A stretch of 64,000 nucleotides of DNA from contig JABMCL010001731.1 of the NCBI GenBank assembly GCA_018857735.1, positions 346,001 through 410,000 of the forward strand, read 5' to 3'. Positions 34,906-47,909 of this stretch are shown here, in pieces. The position numbers and the translations under genes were made by a program. Numbering within the stretch: position 1 is the stretch's first letter; the number at the start of each line of letters is the position of its first letter. Under the pieces are notes generated by a model. The model was not told the DNA's origin and searched no databases. It saw only the letters and a program-made list of their open reading frames with translations. Origin of the DNA: Alviniconcha marisindica (Eukaryota; Mollusca; Gastropoda; Provannidae).

Positions 34906-35480
34906 TTGTCATGATTGACTACTGCTTGTCTAGTGGGCTACCAATAGCTGACGGGCTGCCGCTTGCCTAATGAGCTATGGCTAATGAATGACAGCATACC
35001 GCTTGCCTACTGGGCTACTAATGAGTGACGGCATACCGCTTGCCTAATGGGCTACTAATGAGTGACGGCATACCGCTTGCCTAATGGGCTACTAATGAAT
35101 GATGGCATACCGCTTGCCTATGGGCTGCTAATGAATGACGGCATACCGCTTGCCTAATGGGCTTTTAATAAGTGAAAGCATACCGCATACCTAATGGCGA
35201 CTATTAGTAGTGCCGCTAATGAGTGACTGGATACCGCTGGCCTGATAGGCTACTAATGAGAACGACAGCATTCCGCTTGCCTAATGAGCTACTAACGAGT
35301 AACGGGCTACTACTGATAAGTGACGGAATACTGCTTGCCCGGGCCAATGGGTTACTGAGTGACAGCGTACACGGCCGCTTGCGTAATGGGTTGCTAATGA
35401 GTGACACTGAGCATACCTGTCCTAATGGGTTCTAATGAGTTACATTATACTGCTTGCCTAATGGACTACCGTTGATTGTG
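34906..35480 (+). repeat. Minisatellite A (CTTGCCTAATGGGCTACTAATGA unit)
   Basis: About ten units, 48-65 bp apart, contain CCGCTTGCCTAATGGGCTAC followed by TAATGAGTGACGGCATA. Order and length vary between units. It passes directly into minisatellite B, which shares the (T)GGGCTAC/(T)GGGTTACCGA core. Confidence 0.85.
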
Positions 35481-36345
35481 GGGATAAAAGTGTTAAAATA
35501 GGCTACAAACTGCCTAAAGGGGTACCGATTTTCTTGTATTCTACCAGCTCAGTAGTGGGTTACTGACTGCCTAAAGGACTATCCATTTTGTCGTGTGCTA
35601 CCAGCATACTGATGGGTTACCGACTGCCCAAAGGGGTATCCATTTTCTCATTTGCTACCAGCTGACTCGTGGGTTTCTGACTGCCTAAAGGGGTATCCAT
35701 GTTCTCGTGTGCTACCAGCTGACCCAAGGGTTACTGACAGCCTAAAGAGCGTATCCGTTTTCTCGTGTGCTACCAGCTGACCGGTGGGTTACCGACTACC
35801 TAAATAAGCACCAGTTTTCTGGTGTGCTAACCGCCGACCGATGGGTTACCGACTACCCAAAGAAGTACCAGTTTTCTCGTGTGCTACCAGTTCACTGATG
35901 GGTGACCGACTACCTAAAGGGGTACCCGGTTTTTCGTGTGCTACCACTAGCTGACTGATGGGTTACCGACTGCCTAAAGGGGTATCCATGTTCTCGTGTG
36001 CTACCAGCTGACTGATGGGTTACCGATTACCTAAAGGGGTACCCGGTTTTTAGTGTGCTACCAGCTGACTAATGGGTTACCGATTACCTAAAGGGGTATC
36101 CGTGTACTCGTGTGCTACCAGCTGACTAATGGGTTACCGATTACCTAAAGGGGTATCCGTGTTCTCGTGTGCTAGCAGCTGACTGATGGGTTACCGATTA
36201 CCTAAAGGGGTACCCGGTTTCTAGTGTGCTACCAGCTGACTGATGGGTTACCGACTGCCTAAAGGGGTATCCGTGTTCTCGTGTGCTACCAGCTGACCGA
36301 TGGGTTACCGACTACCTAGAGGGGTATCCATTTTCTAATGGGCTA
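35481..36345 (+). repeat. Minisatellite B (CTACCAGCTGACTGATGGGTTACCG unit)
   Basis: About 14 units of 58-62 bp: GTGTGCTACCAGCTGACTGA, TGGGTTACCGACTGCCTAAA, GGGGTATCCGTGTTCTC. Two alternating variants (ACCCGGTTTTTAG and ATCCGTGTTCTCG) suggest a higher-order arrangement. No frame stays open across it. Confidence 0.9.
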
Positions 36346-36433
36346 CTGTTTGGTCGTGTGAAACTCTACAGGCAGCATTGTTAGTTATGCAGATACAGAG
36401 TATACATATTGAGGAATCGTAATATAGTAATTC

Positions 36434-36450
36434 ACACACACACACACACA

Positions 36451-36505
<55 letters not shown>

Positions 36506-36606
36506 GCGCGCGCGCGCGCAAGAGCTTCTTCCACTTGGCCTTTTTGATGTTATCAACCGTGACTTGGCTGTCTGAACAAGTGACTGTGATCTTGGTCTGT
36601 CAACGA

Positions 36607-36686
<80 letters not shown>

Positions 36687-36837
36687 TCTGTGTAGCATAC
36701 ATTGCACGAATGGGATTGGTACAATGTTAAATTCAAATTATTTATAACTGTAAATGATCTGCATTGTTGTGAACTGTTTGTTAATGCCACATGTTAATGC
36801 CACTGGGAAATAAATATAAAACATCCTTATGTCCTTA

Positions 36838-36908
<71 letters not shown>

Positions 36909-36970
36909 TCCACTCACTCACTCACTCACTCACTCACTCACTCACTCACTCACTCACTCACTCACTCACA
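36434..36970. repeat. Cluster of microsatellites: (CA)(CGCA)n(CG)n, (GT)n, (CA)n(CACT)n
   Basis: 36434-36519 runs CA to CGCA to CG. 36610-36684 is (GT)n. 36838-36970 is (CA)n then (CACT)n. The GT and CA tracts are complementary and inverted. Confidence 0.95.
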
Positions 36971-37349
36971 TGCAGGCACGCGCGCACACACGCCGTGACG
37001 CACGCACACACGCGCGCGCACGTATAAACGCATATAAGCCTAGATAGATACTCATACGGACGCACGCACGTGCGCGCGCACGCACACATTCTGTTACTAC
37101 TGCACACATGATGGGCAACAGAACCAGCACATGGCCAATGAGTGAAACGTGTAAAAACAATGCGTCAGTTTCATACTGCGGGCTGACTTTGAAGGTTTTG
37201 TCTATCGGCGGCTTCGGGGTTATAATAAACTTATTTTTTTATTTATGTCGGACTGTTTTGCTTAATTATTTTTGTCTCATTATAACAGGAATTCACGAAA
37301 TTAGAGCACTTCATTTTTGTCAACGAACTGTTTATAAATATAAGTGTGT

Positions 37350-37805
37350 TTCGAGGGTTGTTCATGAAGTGATGTCCGCAGATCAGTAAAACAAGAAATA
37401 GCGCTCTGACTTACCTGCAACTTTCATATTCCTTCATAGTACTCTCTTCCGTGTTGCACACATTGTTCCAATGGCGTCTGCGCCAAGATTGTAAGGCATC
37501 TTGATAATCTGATGGACAAACATTCCGCCCAGCCAACCGTTCTCTTTGATGATGGAGCACAGCTAAAGGTCACAATGCCCTTGGCTTCGTGGGCACTGGC
37601 GTTATGAAGGAGAAGGGTCTTATTGGTGCCAACGGAATTGGGCACTGCTGGGGTATTGATTTGATCACTCCATGATCCAGGAAGAAGTTTCAACTTAGTA
37701 TGTTGCAGTGAATATTGACTTCTGTGGTAGAATGTCAACCATGAATCTGGACTCTGTTGTTGATGGAAAAATGGCCGACCTGGTTGAAACATTTTGAGCA
37801 AATCC
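37350..37805 (-). mobile_element. Possible mariner-like transposase remnant
   Basis: On the minus strand one frame has TLLLHNASAHEAKG, reminiscent of the mariner catalytic block LL(H)DNA..H.A. Near the end EQCVQHGREYYEGI resembles the mariner terminus (W..C....G.YFEG). 37354-37378 GAGGGTTGTTCATGAAGTGA resembles a mariner terminal repeat. The DD(34)D region between is unrecognisable and the opposite end was not found. Confidence 0.4.
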
Positions 37806-37828
37806 TTTAACTTTGAACTCTTGTTTCT

Positions 37829-37830
<2 letters not shown>

Positions 37831-37907
<77 letters not shown>

Positions 37908-38084
37908 CTGCCATGCTTTGTATGAATTTTATGGGGTTACTTTTCGTATGTTTTGTACGCTTGTATATTATTGATTTGTATAATTATGGGTATTTGCGCA
38001 TTGTATGTTTTTCTTTAAGTTGTAAAGCGCTTTGAGTTTCCGAAAGCGCTCTATAAGTTCCCTATTATTATTATTGCCGGTCTG
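37831..38084 (+). repeat. (GT)n microsatellite and LINE/SINE-type 3' tail
   Basis: (GT)n at 37831-37906. At 38020-38078, GTAAAGCGCTTTGAG...GAAAGCGCTCTATAAG then (TTA)n: an AGCGCT-hairpin tail common at 3' ends of animal LINEs/SINEs, meeting tail-to-tail the minus-strand LINE copy that starts at 38085. Confidence 0.6.
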
Positions 38085-39478
<1,394 letters not shown>

Positions 39479-39879
39479 TCTCCTTCGGAGGATAAACCTC
39501 TCGTATGCTTGGAGCAAGATAAACGAACATGATCAGCGGTAAAGGTTTTGTGACTCAACGTGCCGTTGATTTGTTAACGATTTTGTAAGGTACTTTGCCA
39601 GACACCATAACTCACACTGTTTTACACTGTTATTTCTGTTGTCATTAACTTGCTTTTAGCTATAATTGTATTTTATTTTTATTTTTATGTACATGTATGT
39701 CTTACGTTGAATTATCATGTGTTTAATTTGAAGTTTTATTTATTTTACATGTTACATTGATGGTATTTTTTAAAGTAAATTTGCTTTTACAGGATAATAA
39801 AGTATTATACATGTAGACATGATCAGTATCAAGGATAGATCTACAGTACTCAAAAAAACAGTACGAGGACTTCCTAGAT

Positions 39880-39985
39880 GTGTGAGGTATACTGAATATT
39901 CGTGTTATACTCCTCAAGTGTCTGGAACAAGTTCCCTTTCCCTGTGCGGCATGCCCAAACTTTGTCTTCTCTCGTAGACCATGAG
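39880..39985 (+). mobile_element. L2-like LINE, C-terminal scrap
   Basis: The frame reads YSSSVWNKFPFPVRHAQTLS, the S.WN.LP..VR...T..SF motif of L2-type ORF2 ends. It stops at the poly-C tract. Confidence 0.5.
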
Positions 39986-39995
39986 CCAGCCTATA

Positions 39996-40092
39996 CCCCC
40001 CCTCCCCCCCGGCGCCCCCCCCCCCCCCCCCCCCCCGAATTGGGGGGGGGGGGGGGAGAAGGGCCGGGGGGGTTGGGGGGAGGGGGGGAAGG
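39996..40092. repeat. Poly-C / poly-G inverted block
   Basis: A C-rich run (about 40 bp, ending CCCCCCGAATTGGGGG) is followed by a G-rich run of about 55 bp. It is a long C/G hairpin candidate with quadruplex potential on both strands, and also a typical assembly trouble spot. Confidence 0.85.
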
Positions 40093-40339
40093 GTACCAAA
40101 TGGTAATATCTGAGTATCTTGACCATGAAAGTACACAGTTCAGGTTGTCTGCAAGTGAGCTGTTGCTGTTTGTGTCTGTGGTGCTGGTTCTATTAAATGC
40201 ACCATCCGAAATTCCAAATCGTGATGACATTCTCTTAACAGCTCATTCATTATGGAAAAAAAGAAGAAGAGGCTATTCCAAATATTATTTTATTGTTCGA
40301 AAAGTTTAATGTGTTGCAACTTTCCATTTCTCTCTGACT

Positions 40340-41050
40340 TGAGTGTGTACTTGTTAGTGGGTACTTCGGACGTAGAAATATTAAGGTCCCCTCTGTTAAA
40401 AACCCAAAGCTGACGAATGTTCTTCCTTAAAAGCATGGAGTAGGTCAGAATATAGCCATGCATGCTTAGTCAGTGCCAGAATTTTCTTCCTTGTCCTAAT
40501 TTCCGCCTACCCGCTCCATTCACGTTCATTTTTTTCCAAATCCTCTACCTACTTTTCAGCTGCGTTAGTTTTGGCTGAAGCGGTTTCCCGCGTTGCCCTG
40601 TGAAATAAAACAGGTCACCCTGCTCGTAGTCAAGCCCGTCCCTAATAAGCCTTATGGTTTCTGTGGACGTTAAGCACCATGTTTACTTATTCGTAGTCAA
40701 TTGATTTAAGCAGGTTCTCATGTTGAGTGCTTGCGGAATATGAATAGGCACCAAAACATGTCTTTGGTACCCTAAAAAGGTGATTTAGACATTTATAACT
40801 GTGATCTGATCAATTGTTCTTTAATTTTGTACTGAATACGTGTTAGGGAATCTGTCGGGAGGTATCTTTGGCAGTTGTAAATGGTGAGATGTGCTAATTA
40901 TGACTGTGTTGTGTGTAGAACTGTGAACCAGCTTTTTTACTTGTGTTTTGGTGCCTTGTGTTTCGACCTGGTGTGAAGAAACTGTGACTGTGATTCATCC
41001 TGAGGTGACCTTGTGCAGTTGTTGAGACGTACAAATCCAAGAAAAAATAA
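40340..41050 (+). repeat. Dispersed repeat, copy 1
   Basis: Shared with 45500-45910: GCCCCTCTGTTAAAAACCC/GAATCCAGAGCTGAC block, GGAGTAGGTCAGA, CATGCATGCTT, CAGTGCCAGAA, a CTGTGAAATAAAACAGG-type end and a final TGTGCAGTTGTTGAGACG block. A SINE family 2 type 3' module (CCCGTCCCTAATAAGCCTTA, 40628-40690) is inserted in this copy only. No coding potential. Confidence 0.65.
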
Positions 41051-41489
41051 ACATATGCAATGGTCTAGTCCTGATATAGACTCTAGCCTCATGCTGAAAT
41101 GGCTTCTAGAAAGAAAAAGACCTGAGGTCCAGTTTGCATCATCCATTATCAACGAAACAAAACAGACTGTAAAGTACAACAGATCTCTGAGAGTAACTTC
41201 AAGAAAATTAATGAGGCAGCTGAAGTCAAAAAAGCACAAGGCAATGAAAGTAAATGGATGAATGACATTTGTTGGCAGGTACCAAGTGAGTACATACCAA
41301 ATCTGCATGGGAATTACACATGGTGTTACAAGAACTTTATGAACGACTGCAAAATTTTGAACCAGCCCATCAGAAGGGAGAAAAAGCGAGAACAGCAAAT
41401 CCGTTAGCAACCAGATTACTAGCTGTTACCCAATGACAGATGTCTTTTTGTGAAAAGGATCGAATCACAAAGAAACAACATTTTGAAAA

Positions 41490-41770
41490 CTGAGTAAAAT
41501 GTGTGACAAAAACAGCTGAGGACTCTGTCAAAGAAGCAGCCACAAGAAAATAAGATCAGCACACCCCTTTGAAGGTGCAAGATATGACTTGGCTGCTTGA
41601 GAAGCACATTACCATGTCACCTGTTGGAGAGACTATACACTCAAGCGGATGACAGACACCAGGACTCCATCAAAGACACTAAAGCCATTGAAGAGCAAGC
41701 TTCCAACAAGACCACATATTTTCAGTACATCGAACAATATGTTACAGGCAGCAGCATTTAGAGATGAACG
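41490..41770 (+). pseudogene. Uncharacterised ORF family, N-terminal scrap
   Basis: The frame at about 41575-41650 reads ARYDLAA-stop-EAHYHVTCWRDYT, followed by a Lys/Thr-rich stretch. The AAEA.YH..C.R.YT signature is, from memory, the N-terminal zinc-ligand-like motif of the same multi-copy family found at 7850, 9840, 31900 and 48340. One internal stop and no further blocks. Confidence 0.4.
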
Positions 41771-43600
41771 GATGACCACATTAAGGCAAAAATATGAAAC
41801 AGGAACCTTACACGTGTCCTCTCTGTAGAGATAAATAAGTGATAGATGTCAACAAATTGCATCACCACAAGTTTCTTGAATAGTTCAGCACTATACCCTC
41901 ATCCTTGTTGAACAGTCGCAATGCCACCATGCAGTGATGCATTCATAACGTACATAAAAAATGCCAACTTTGAAACACTCTCATTGGTATTCAACAGTTA
42001 AAGCAACTACAACCATTCCTCGAGCAGATGGCCATGGCTGTCATATTGTAAAAGGAAATGTTGGAGGTATAGTGGACAGACGGGTTCTTCATACCACAAG
42101 AACTGGTTGAAATCCAGGTGGAGCAGCCCCAGCAGGAACATGACTACCAGGAATGCCCAGAGCTTGAAAATCTTGACGGCTTCAGGTTTGAGGCTGCCAT
42201 ATGTCTAAGCTGGACATTCAGTGTCACTCAGAGTAAGGGACATTCAGGCTTGGCAACCTAGGATATCGGCTTTGGTACCTGTGTCCAAGGACCAGCTGGG
42301 ATAAATACACTCAAGCCATAAAGTTAAGCAATAAGACACAAGGAGAGTAATACATTTCATATTTTCATCAAAGTCAGATAACAATTTCAGAAAGTCAGTA
42401 ATTTCTCTTCCTTAGAAAGCCTTGTTGATCAGAAAGAAGCACCGTCAAGTGTGAGCAGTGGGAAAATGCAGGCTACAATTGCATTTGTTTGTGTGTGGGG
42501 GTGGTGGTACTAGGGGGGGGGGGGGGGGGGGGGGGCGCTAAGATAGCTGATCCTCAGATGGCAAATATTCAACCCGACTGCTGTTCTTTGTAAGACTGGC
42601 TAAATTGCTGGTTTCATGGAGTGTCCCCGTGAAAAGTCCTTAAGATTGATACAGTGAGACGGCCGGGTCAGCACACAGGAAGGAATGCTAAGACACTTGG
42701 GCAAGATAACATCACTCCAAAGCCACCTGGGATGTCGTTTTATCGGCTTTCCGCCAGCACTCGGCGGGTCAGAGACAGTCACGACGTGCCAACTCCGTCA
42801 CTTCCTGCTGATCACTGATGTCATCGCAGGTTGCTTATCAAGTTACAGCTAGGTCGTGGCTTTCTTGGGTTTACAAGAAGATAGTCTGTGTCTCGATAGA
42901 AATTTGGCCTAATTCGAATAATGCTGAATTTTGCGTTGTTTTATGCGTGAAGTCGTTTGCTCTGTGTGTCTGTTTCAAACAGAACTTGCCAGTGTGGCAG
43001 GTACCCAGTTGGGTCTATATTCATCTCTGTGCATCATTTGATCTCAAGACGAGTAATACAGTTTTTGTGTGTTTAATGTCACCCACTTAGGATGAAGTAG
43101 ATTCGCATGTATTATAACGCGAAGTATATGGGCGCTCAGCTAACATGATGAAAGTGTGCTACATGTTATGATAACAATATGTGTGATGTAATAGTAATGA
43201 TCTCCGATATAGGATACACTCACACGTTTGATTACCTGACACTAACTCAAGACGGAGTCGATTTTTATATTGTTCTCCTCTGTGTAAAGGATCATTTCGT
43301 TTACTTATCTTCAGCACGTCGTGATATGGCAACCACCCCTGCAGGTAAGCAGTCACACACCGGAAAATCAAGCTCTAGATCTTGTTTTTCGCCTTGAATG
43401 CTCATTGCTGCTCAGAACATGAATTTGTGACAGCTGTGAAAACCTCGTCCTCGTAGTCGCTCGTTGAGCTGTTCAGAACATGAATTTATGACAGCTGTCA
43501 AAAAAAGTCAAGAAAAATGTTCATCTTTGTCGCCATGTTCGTCGCATATGTTCGCTTGCTTTCTGTATTATGAAAACTGTTTCTTTCGAATGATTCGCCC

Positions 43601-43655
43601 TGATATAACCGTAATGGTTGACTGGGCGTAAAACCTCAAGTTACTTACTTACTTT
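43601..43655 (+). mobile_element. Short SINE-type tail
   Basis: GATATAACCGTAATGGTTGA, CTGGGCGTAAAACCTCAAG, then TTACTTACTTAC: the same tail as at 25835 (minus) and 57039. Confidence 0.6.
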
Positions 43656-43683
43656 CGAATAATAATTAGTCGTAATTATCTAC

Positions 43684-43725
<42 letters not shown>

Positions 43726-44639
43726 ATTTCTGTTGTCTGAGATTTCGTTAGTAAAGTAGTCACGATTTCTGCTTTGAGTTTTCGGCGTGGTTTGGTTGGT
43801 GCACCTTTATGTGTAACGCAAATCTGTTCAATTCTGTTTGCATCAGCTCCCCCCCCCCCCTCCCCTCCCTCCCCCCCCCCCCCCCCCCCCCCCCCCTTGG
43901 TGCACGTTTGTGTGTAACACAAACTTGTTCAATTCTGTTTGCATCTTCCCCCCCCCCCCGCCCGCGATATTTTAGTGTTAACTCGTGGCGATATAACTTA
44001 GAACATGTATTAATTTGGTCACGGCAGCCAGGCAAAGTTCTAAAAATAATAATAATAACAAAAAATGTCTATCATGTCCATTTGCCCATATAACTCTCAC
44101 GTGCGCGGCCGGAATTGAAAATTCAGTCTGTTTCCCCAAGGGGCTAAATATAGAACAGTCACAGAGCAGCGCTGAGCCAATCAATAGTGAACCTGCGAAC
44201 GAATGTCCGATTCGGAAGTCCAACGCCGTTTAGCCTTCGGTTCAGTGCACTTCGCTTGGCTTGCGCCTGTGTGTTGACTGTTGCTAATTCCTATTAGGGT
44301 GGTTTGCTTCCTGTACGCCTTTGAAATATCCGCAATGTTGAGTTTGTTTTGTGACGTTTAGCTGGTGTACCCCGTGTTATATTATTGATGTTCTTTTCTA
44401 TTTATTTTATTTTTTATTTATTCATTATAGTTTTTATACCCCTATATATCCTGATACAGTAACCCTATGTGGCTGACTATTCATTACAGTTTTTATACCC
44501 CTATATATATCCTGATACAGTAACCCTATGTGGCTGACTGGGCTGGGCTCAAAGCACGAACTAATTAAATACCGACGTAATGAAGTTAAACGAACGGGGT
44601 ACATTGGAATCGCTTGTCCGTCTGTCCGTTTCACATGCA

Positions 44640-45240
44640 GTCCAGGTTTTGTCCGCTGACCTGTTGCAAACAAACTTAGCTTGATGGTACATCGTTCATC
44701 ATAAGCCGGAGTGACCTGTGAAGAGATTGGATTGATGCGTTCAAGGTCAAAGTCACAACAAAGGTTCAAATCAATTAAGTGTTTGTTCGGACAGTATTTT
44801 CTGAGTCGCTGAACTTCTTGTAACCAAACTCGTTTCATGAAGTACCTTTATTAGCCGGAGTATTATGCAGAAGGATTGGTTAGCTATCTTTAAGGTCATG
44901 GTCGTAGTGAGTGCTTATAAATTATAATCAAAATATCGACTATGTCCGTTGAACTGTTGATCTTTTCGTAACCAAAGATAGTTTGATACTACATATGATC
45001 CGGAGTGGCGTATGAAAAAGATTGGAGTGTTGTTCAATATTTCAATGAATGTTCGTCCGGACTGAACCACTGAATGTTTTGTATCCAAACTTGGTTTGAT
45101 GCTGCAACATCATGACCCGGAATACCATTCATATATATTGGTTTGCTATCTTCAAGGTCACGGTCAGGGCTCATGATATAATCAAATATGATATCTTCAT
45201 CGTATTTGCTGAGCTGCTGAACCAGATCAAGTATAGACAA
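44640..45240 (+). repeat. Second array of the TTCAAGGTCA repeat
   Basis: About four diverged units with TTGCAAACAAACTTAGCTTG, CATAAGCCGGAGTG, TTCAAGGTCAAAGTCAC (44739) or TTCAAGGTCACGGTCA (45153), and AATCAAATATGA. Homologous to 19150-19935. Confidence 0.75.
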
Positions 45241-45499
45241 AATGGACATATACAGACGGCAAGCAGCACTGTGACTTTTCAGTATCAATAGGCACGCAAC
45301 AGGAGGTATCTTTATTTACAGCATGCCGGCGTAAGTCAGCCTAGATGATTCATCTGAATGTGGTATAAACGTCCGTATAATGCGAGTACCAACTCTTATT
45401 ACTTTCCCTCCGAGTGACGCTTGCTTGTATGTCAGTATTGTTACTCCCCGTGAGTGTAATTCGAAACCGTCTAATATCAACACTGTTAAATATCATAGT

Positions 45500-45910
45500 G
45501 TTTTTTGTTTAGTGCACGCCTCCCGCAATGGAGTAGTCTACTGCGGACGCAGAAATTAAGTCCCCTTTGTTGAGAATCCAGAGCTGACAAATGCCCTCCC
45601 TTTAAAGTCGGAGTAGGTCAGACTACAGACATGCATGCTTCGCCCACTGCCAGAACTTTTTTCCTTGTCATAAAATCATCCTTCCCATTTACTTTTTTGT
45701 TTTTTGTTTTTGTTCTCTCTCCAGACGTTTAGACTGTGTTAACGCAGTTTCCTTTGTGGGCCGGAGGAATAAAATAGCGAACTAAACAAACTTGTGATTG
45801 AGTGACGTTTTTAACTGGTGTAAAATAATTTTGAATTTGTGAGTTGTCCTGAGTTGATCCTGTGCGGTTGTTGGGTCGTTAAAATCCCAGAACGCCTGTG
45901 CAATGTCAGT
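45500..45910 (+). repeat. Dispersed repeat, copy 2
   Basis: Counterpart of 40340-41050 without the SINE module; ends in CTGTGCGGTTGTTGGGTCG. It is followed directly by a minisatellite. Confidence 0.65.
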
Positions 45911-45944
45911 ATTGTTAAGTCTTTCCATATGGTTTGGTTGGTTC

Positions 45945-46130
45945 GTACCGGGAGGGAAGGCGTGAGAACAAGACAACGTTGCACTGGGAAGGAAGGAATG
46001 AAACAACAAAACGTTGTGCTGGGAGTAAGTAGGAACAAGAAAACGTTGTGCTGGGAGGGAAGGAGTGAGAACAACAAAACATGCCGGGAAGGAAGGAGTG
46101 AGAAAAACAAAACGTTGTGCTTGAAAAGAT
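45945..46130 (+). repeat. Minisatellite GGGAGGGAAGGAGTGAGAACAACAAAAC, copy 1
   Basis: About five units of 33-37 bp with CTGGGAGGGAAGGAGTGAGA and ACAACAAAACGTTGTG. The same motif family forms the larger array at 54135-54690. Confidence 0.85.
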
Positions 46131-46412
46131 AAAATTCTGTATTTACGAGGGTAATAGATAAGCATGTATGCTTTTTTAGATCCAGCCCTCGCCCAAACAA
46201 GGGACTACTCTAGATCTAATTATACATTAATACACATTTTCTAATCTACGACACCAGTACATACATGGAATAAATGAAGTTCAGACGTCAAACATGATAT
46301 GACAGGCAGGAATGAAGGTGGATACATGGGGCTATGAAATCATCAGTAGCAAATTTGGTGGGTAAATGCGTGATGAATGGGAGACACAGTATGGTAGAAC
46401 GTTTCAGGCGGG

Positions 46413-46702
46413 TTACGATCACCAAATTTAACTTGCAGTGCCAACCAATCAGTGCATAATGTCTGACATCTAACGTGATTTAAAAAGTGCTCCCCATAGA
46501 AATTTTAAGTGAGGGTCAAAATGACCCCTTGTCAAAAAATGTGAGGGTCCAACAGCCTTACGATCACCAAATTTAACATGCAGTGCCAACCAATCAGTGC
46601 ATAATGTCTGACATCTAACGTGATTTAAAAAGTGCTCCCCATAGAAATTTTAAGTGAGGGTCAAAATGACCCCTTGTCAAAAAATGTGAGGGTCCAACAG
46701 CC
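46413..46702. repeat. 146-bp tandem duplication
   Basis: Two nearly identical units (46413-46558 and 46559-46702) begin TTACGATCACCAAATTTAAC and contain GTGAGGGTCAAAATGACCCC. Very few differences, so recent. Confidence 0.95.
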
Positions 46703-46980
46703 TGAACTGGGGGTCACAATACTGAAGTAGCCTATATGAATATTCAGTAGCAACCGTTTTTGTATTAAAACAACAACAAAATTACACCACAAATGCTCCA
46801 TCATTAGTATCTTCACATTTACATTTATTTAGTACATGATACATAAAAATAAAAATAAACAGAAGAAAAAACCCTGTTCCCACAGTCCTTTCAAATTGTG
46901 TCATTTTAGAAGTGTTCATTCTTTCAAATGCATAGCAGGAAAAAAAATCTGGCATAGGTGGGAAATCACGTCTCCGACCG

Positions 46981-47009
46981 CCCCCCCCCCCCCCCCCCCC
47001 CCCCCCCCC
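46981..47009. repeat. Poly-C tract
   Basis: 29 consecutive C residues. Confidence 0.95.
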
Positions 47010-47134
47010 GCCCCTCCTCACTTTTTACTGTAGATTTGGCCGACTTTCGGTCGCAAAATGTCCCCGCCCGGAACTCAGACTCTCACAGTTCTACGGTGAT
47101 TTTTACTTCCATCAGGTAGTCAAATAATCAATCG

Positions 47135-47301
47135 TAATTACCGTTTTTGCGACAATTCTTTATTTTGCTTCCTTCACCGATTTTTATTTTATGGGAACAG
47201 TCATGGAACAGCCTCAGTTTTGTTCGAAGTTTTTCCGATGGAATACAGCACATCAGTGAAGGAAGCAAGTACAAAAGCAATTGTCGCAAAAATGGTAATT
47301 A
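47135..47301. mobile_element. MITE-like inverted-repeat element, 167 bp
   Basis: The ends TAATTACCGTTTTTGCGACA (47135 on) and, read on the minus strand, TAATTACCATTTTTGCGACA (from 47301) stay complementary for 45-50 bp through GCTTCCTTCAC. The loop is about 70 bp. This is a foldback MITE-like structure; no clear target-site duplication beyond A/T. Confidence 0.65.
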
Positions 47302-47858
47302 TAATAAATCATTTGGCTGCCAGGGCGAAGAATGGATCACTGTGGAATTGCAAGATCCATTCTGCGACTGAGCAGTAGTAAAAATGAGGGAGGCTTTGTT
47401 CGCCTTTGCCAAAATTCAGTCGCATTTACGCTACCTGCTACAATTGCACCAGTCGAACGTACGCTAGCGACTACGGTTGAGCTAGGACCTTTTTCAGCTG
47501 CTTTAATACTTTTCTCTTAGTCAGAGACCTAAAGGGTTTATAACTGCACTTTGGAGTGAAGCATTATGCTCCTGCACGCAGACAATTTTAACCATACTGA
47601 TTTATTTCAGCCAATAGACATCTTCAAGGCCGTCCATGAGGGTCACATTAATTGATCAAACATTGGCAACGCATTAATTACTGAAATTGTGACTTATACT
47701 TGTATATATTTCCTCTTTCCGGTGTTCGACTTTTTTTGAACGCCCAAATAAACAAATATGCATAAGCAAACAAACAAAAAAGGTAAATTTAATATATTTT
47801 GGCAATGCTAAGGTTATTCATGAATTTATACACGTAGAACTTTCTTACTTTTGCACCT

Positions 47859-47909
47859 TACTTTATTTCCAGATGTTAATGGCATCCATTAACATCTGGA
47901 AATAAAGTA
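47859..47909. repeat. Perfect 24-bp inverted repeat, 3-bp loop
   Basis: Arms 47859-47882 (TACTTTATTTCCAGATGTTA and on) and 47886-47909 are exact reverse complements around CAT. Pairing extends outward with one mismatch to about 28 bp (CACCT / CGGTG). Confidence 0.95.

Larger units (their letters stand above)
41051..44639. other. Mostly unassigned; see embedded fragments
   Basis: Apart from the ORF-family scrap at 41490-41770 and the SINE tail at 43601-43655, nothing coding is recognised. Poly-G at 42512-42535. Poly-C of 40 at 43685-43724, 43850-43896 and 43949-43960. A ~115-bp tandem duplication (TTGGTGCACSTTTRTGTGTAA...) spans 43796-43960. A 60-bp unit (TATTCATTATAGTTTTTATA...) is duplicated at 44420-44540. 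Confidence 0.45.

Noticed and set aside
34906..36345. CRISPR-like regular repeats
   Set aside because: Units vary continuously, have no conserved spacers, and the genome is animal; it is a minisatellite.
40937..41410. 157-codon minus-strand frame (hydrophobic)
   Set aside because: Partly shared with the non-coding dispersed repeat at 45840-45910 in a different frame; no family resemblance.
42680..43090. Plus-strand frame MSSQVAYQV... as a small gene
   Set aside because: No family resemblance, no convincing splice sites or promoter context; cannot be separated from chance.
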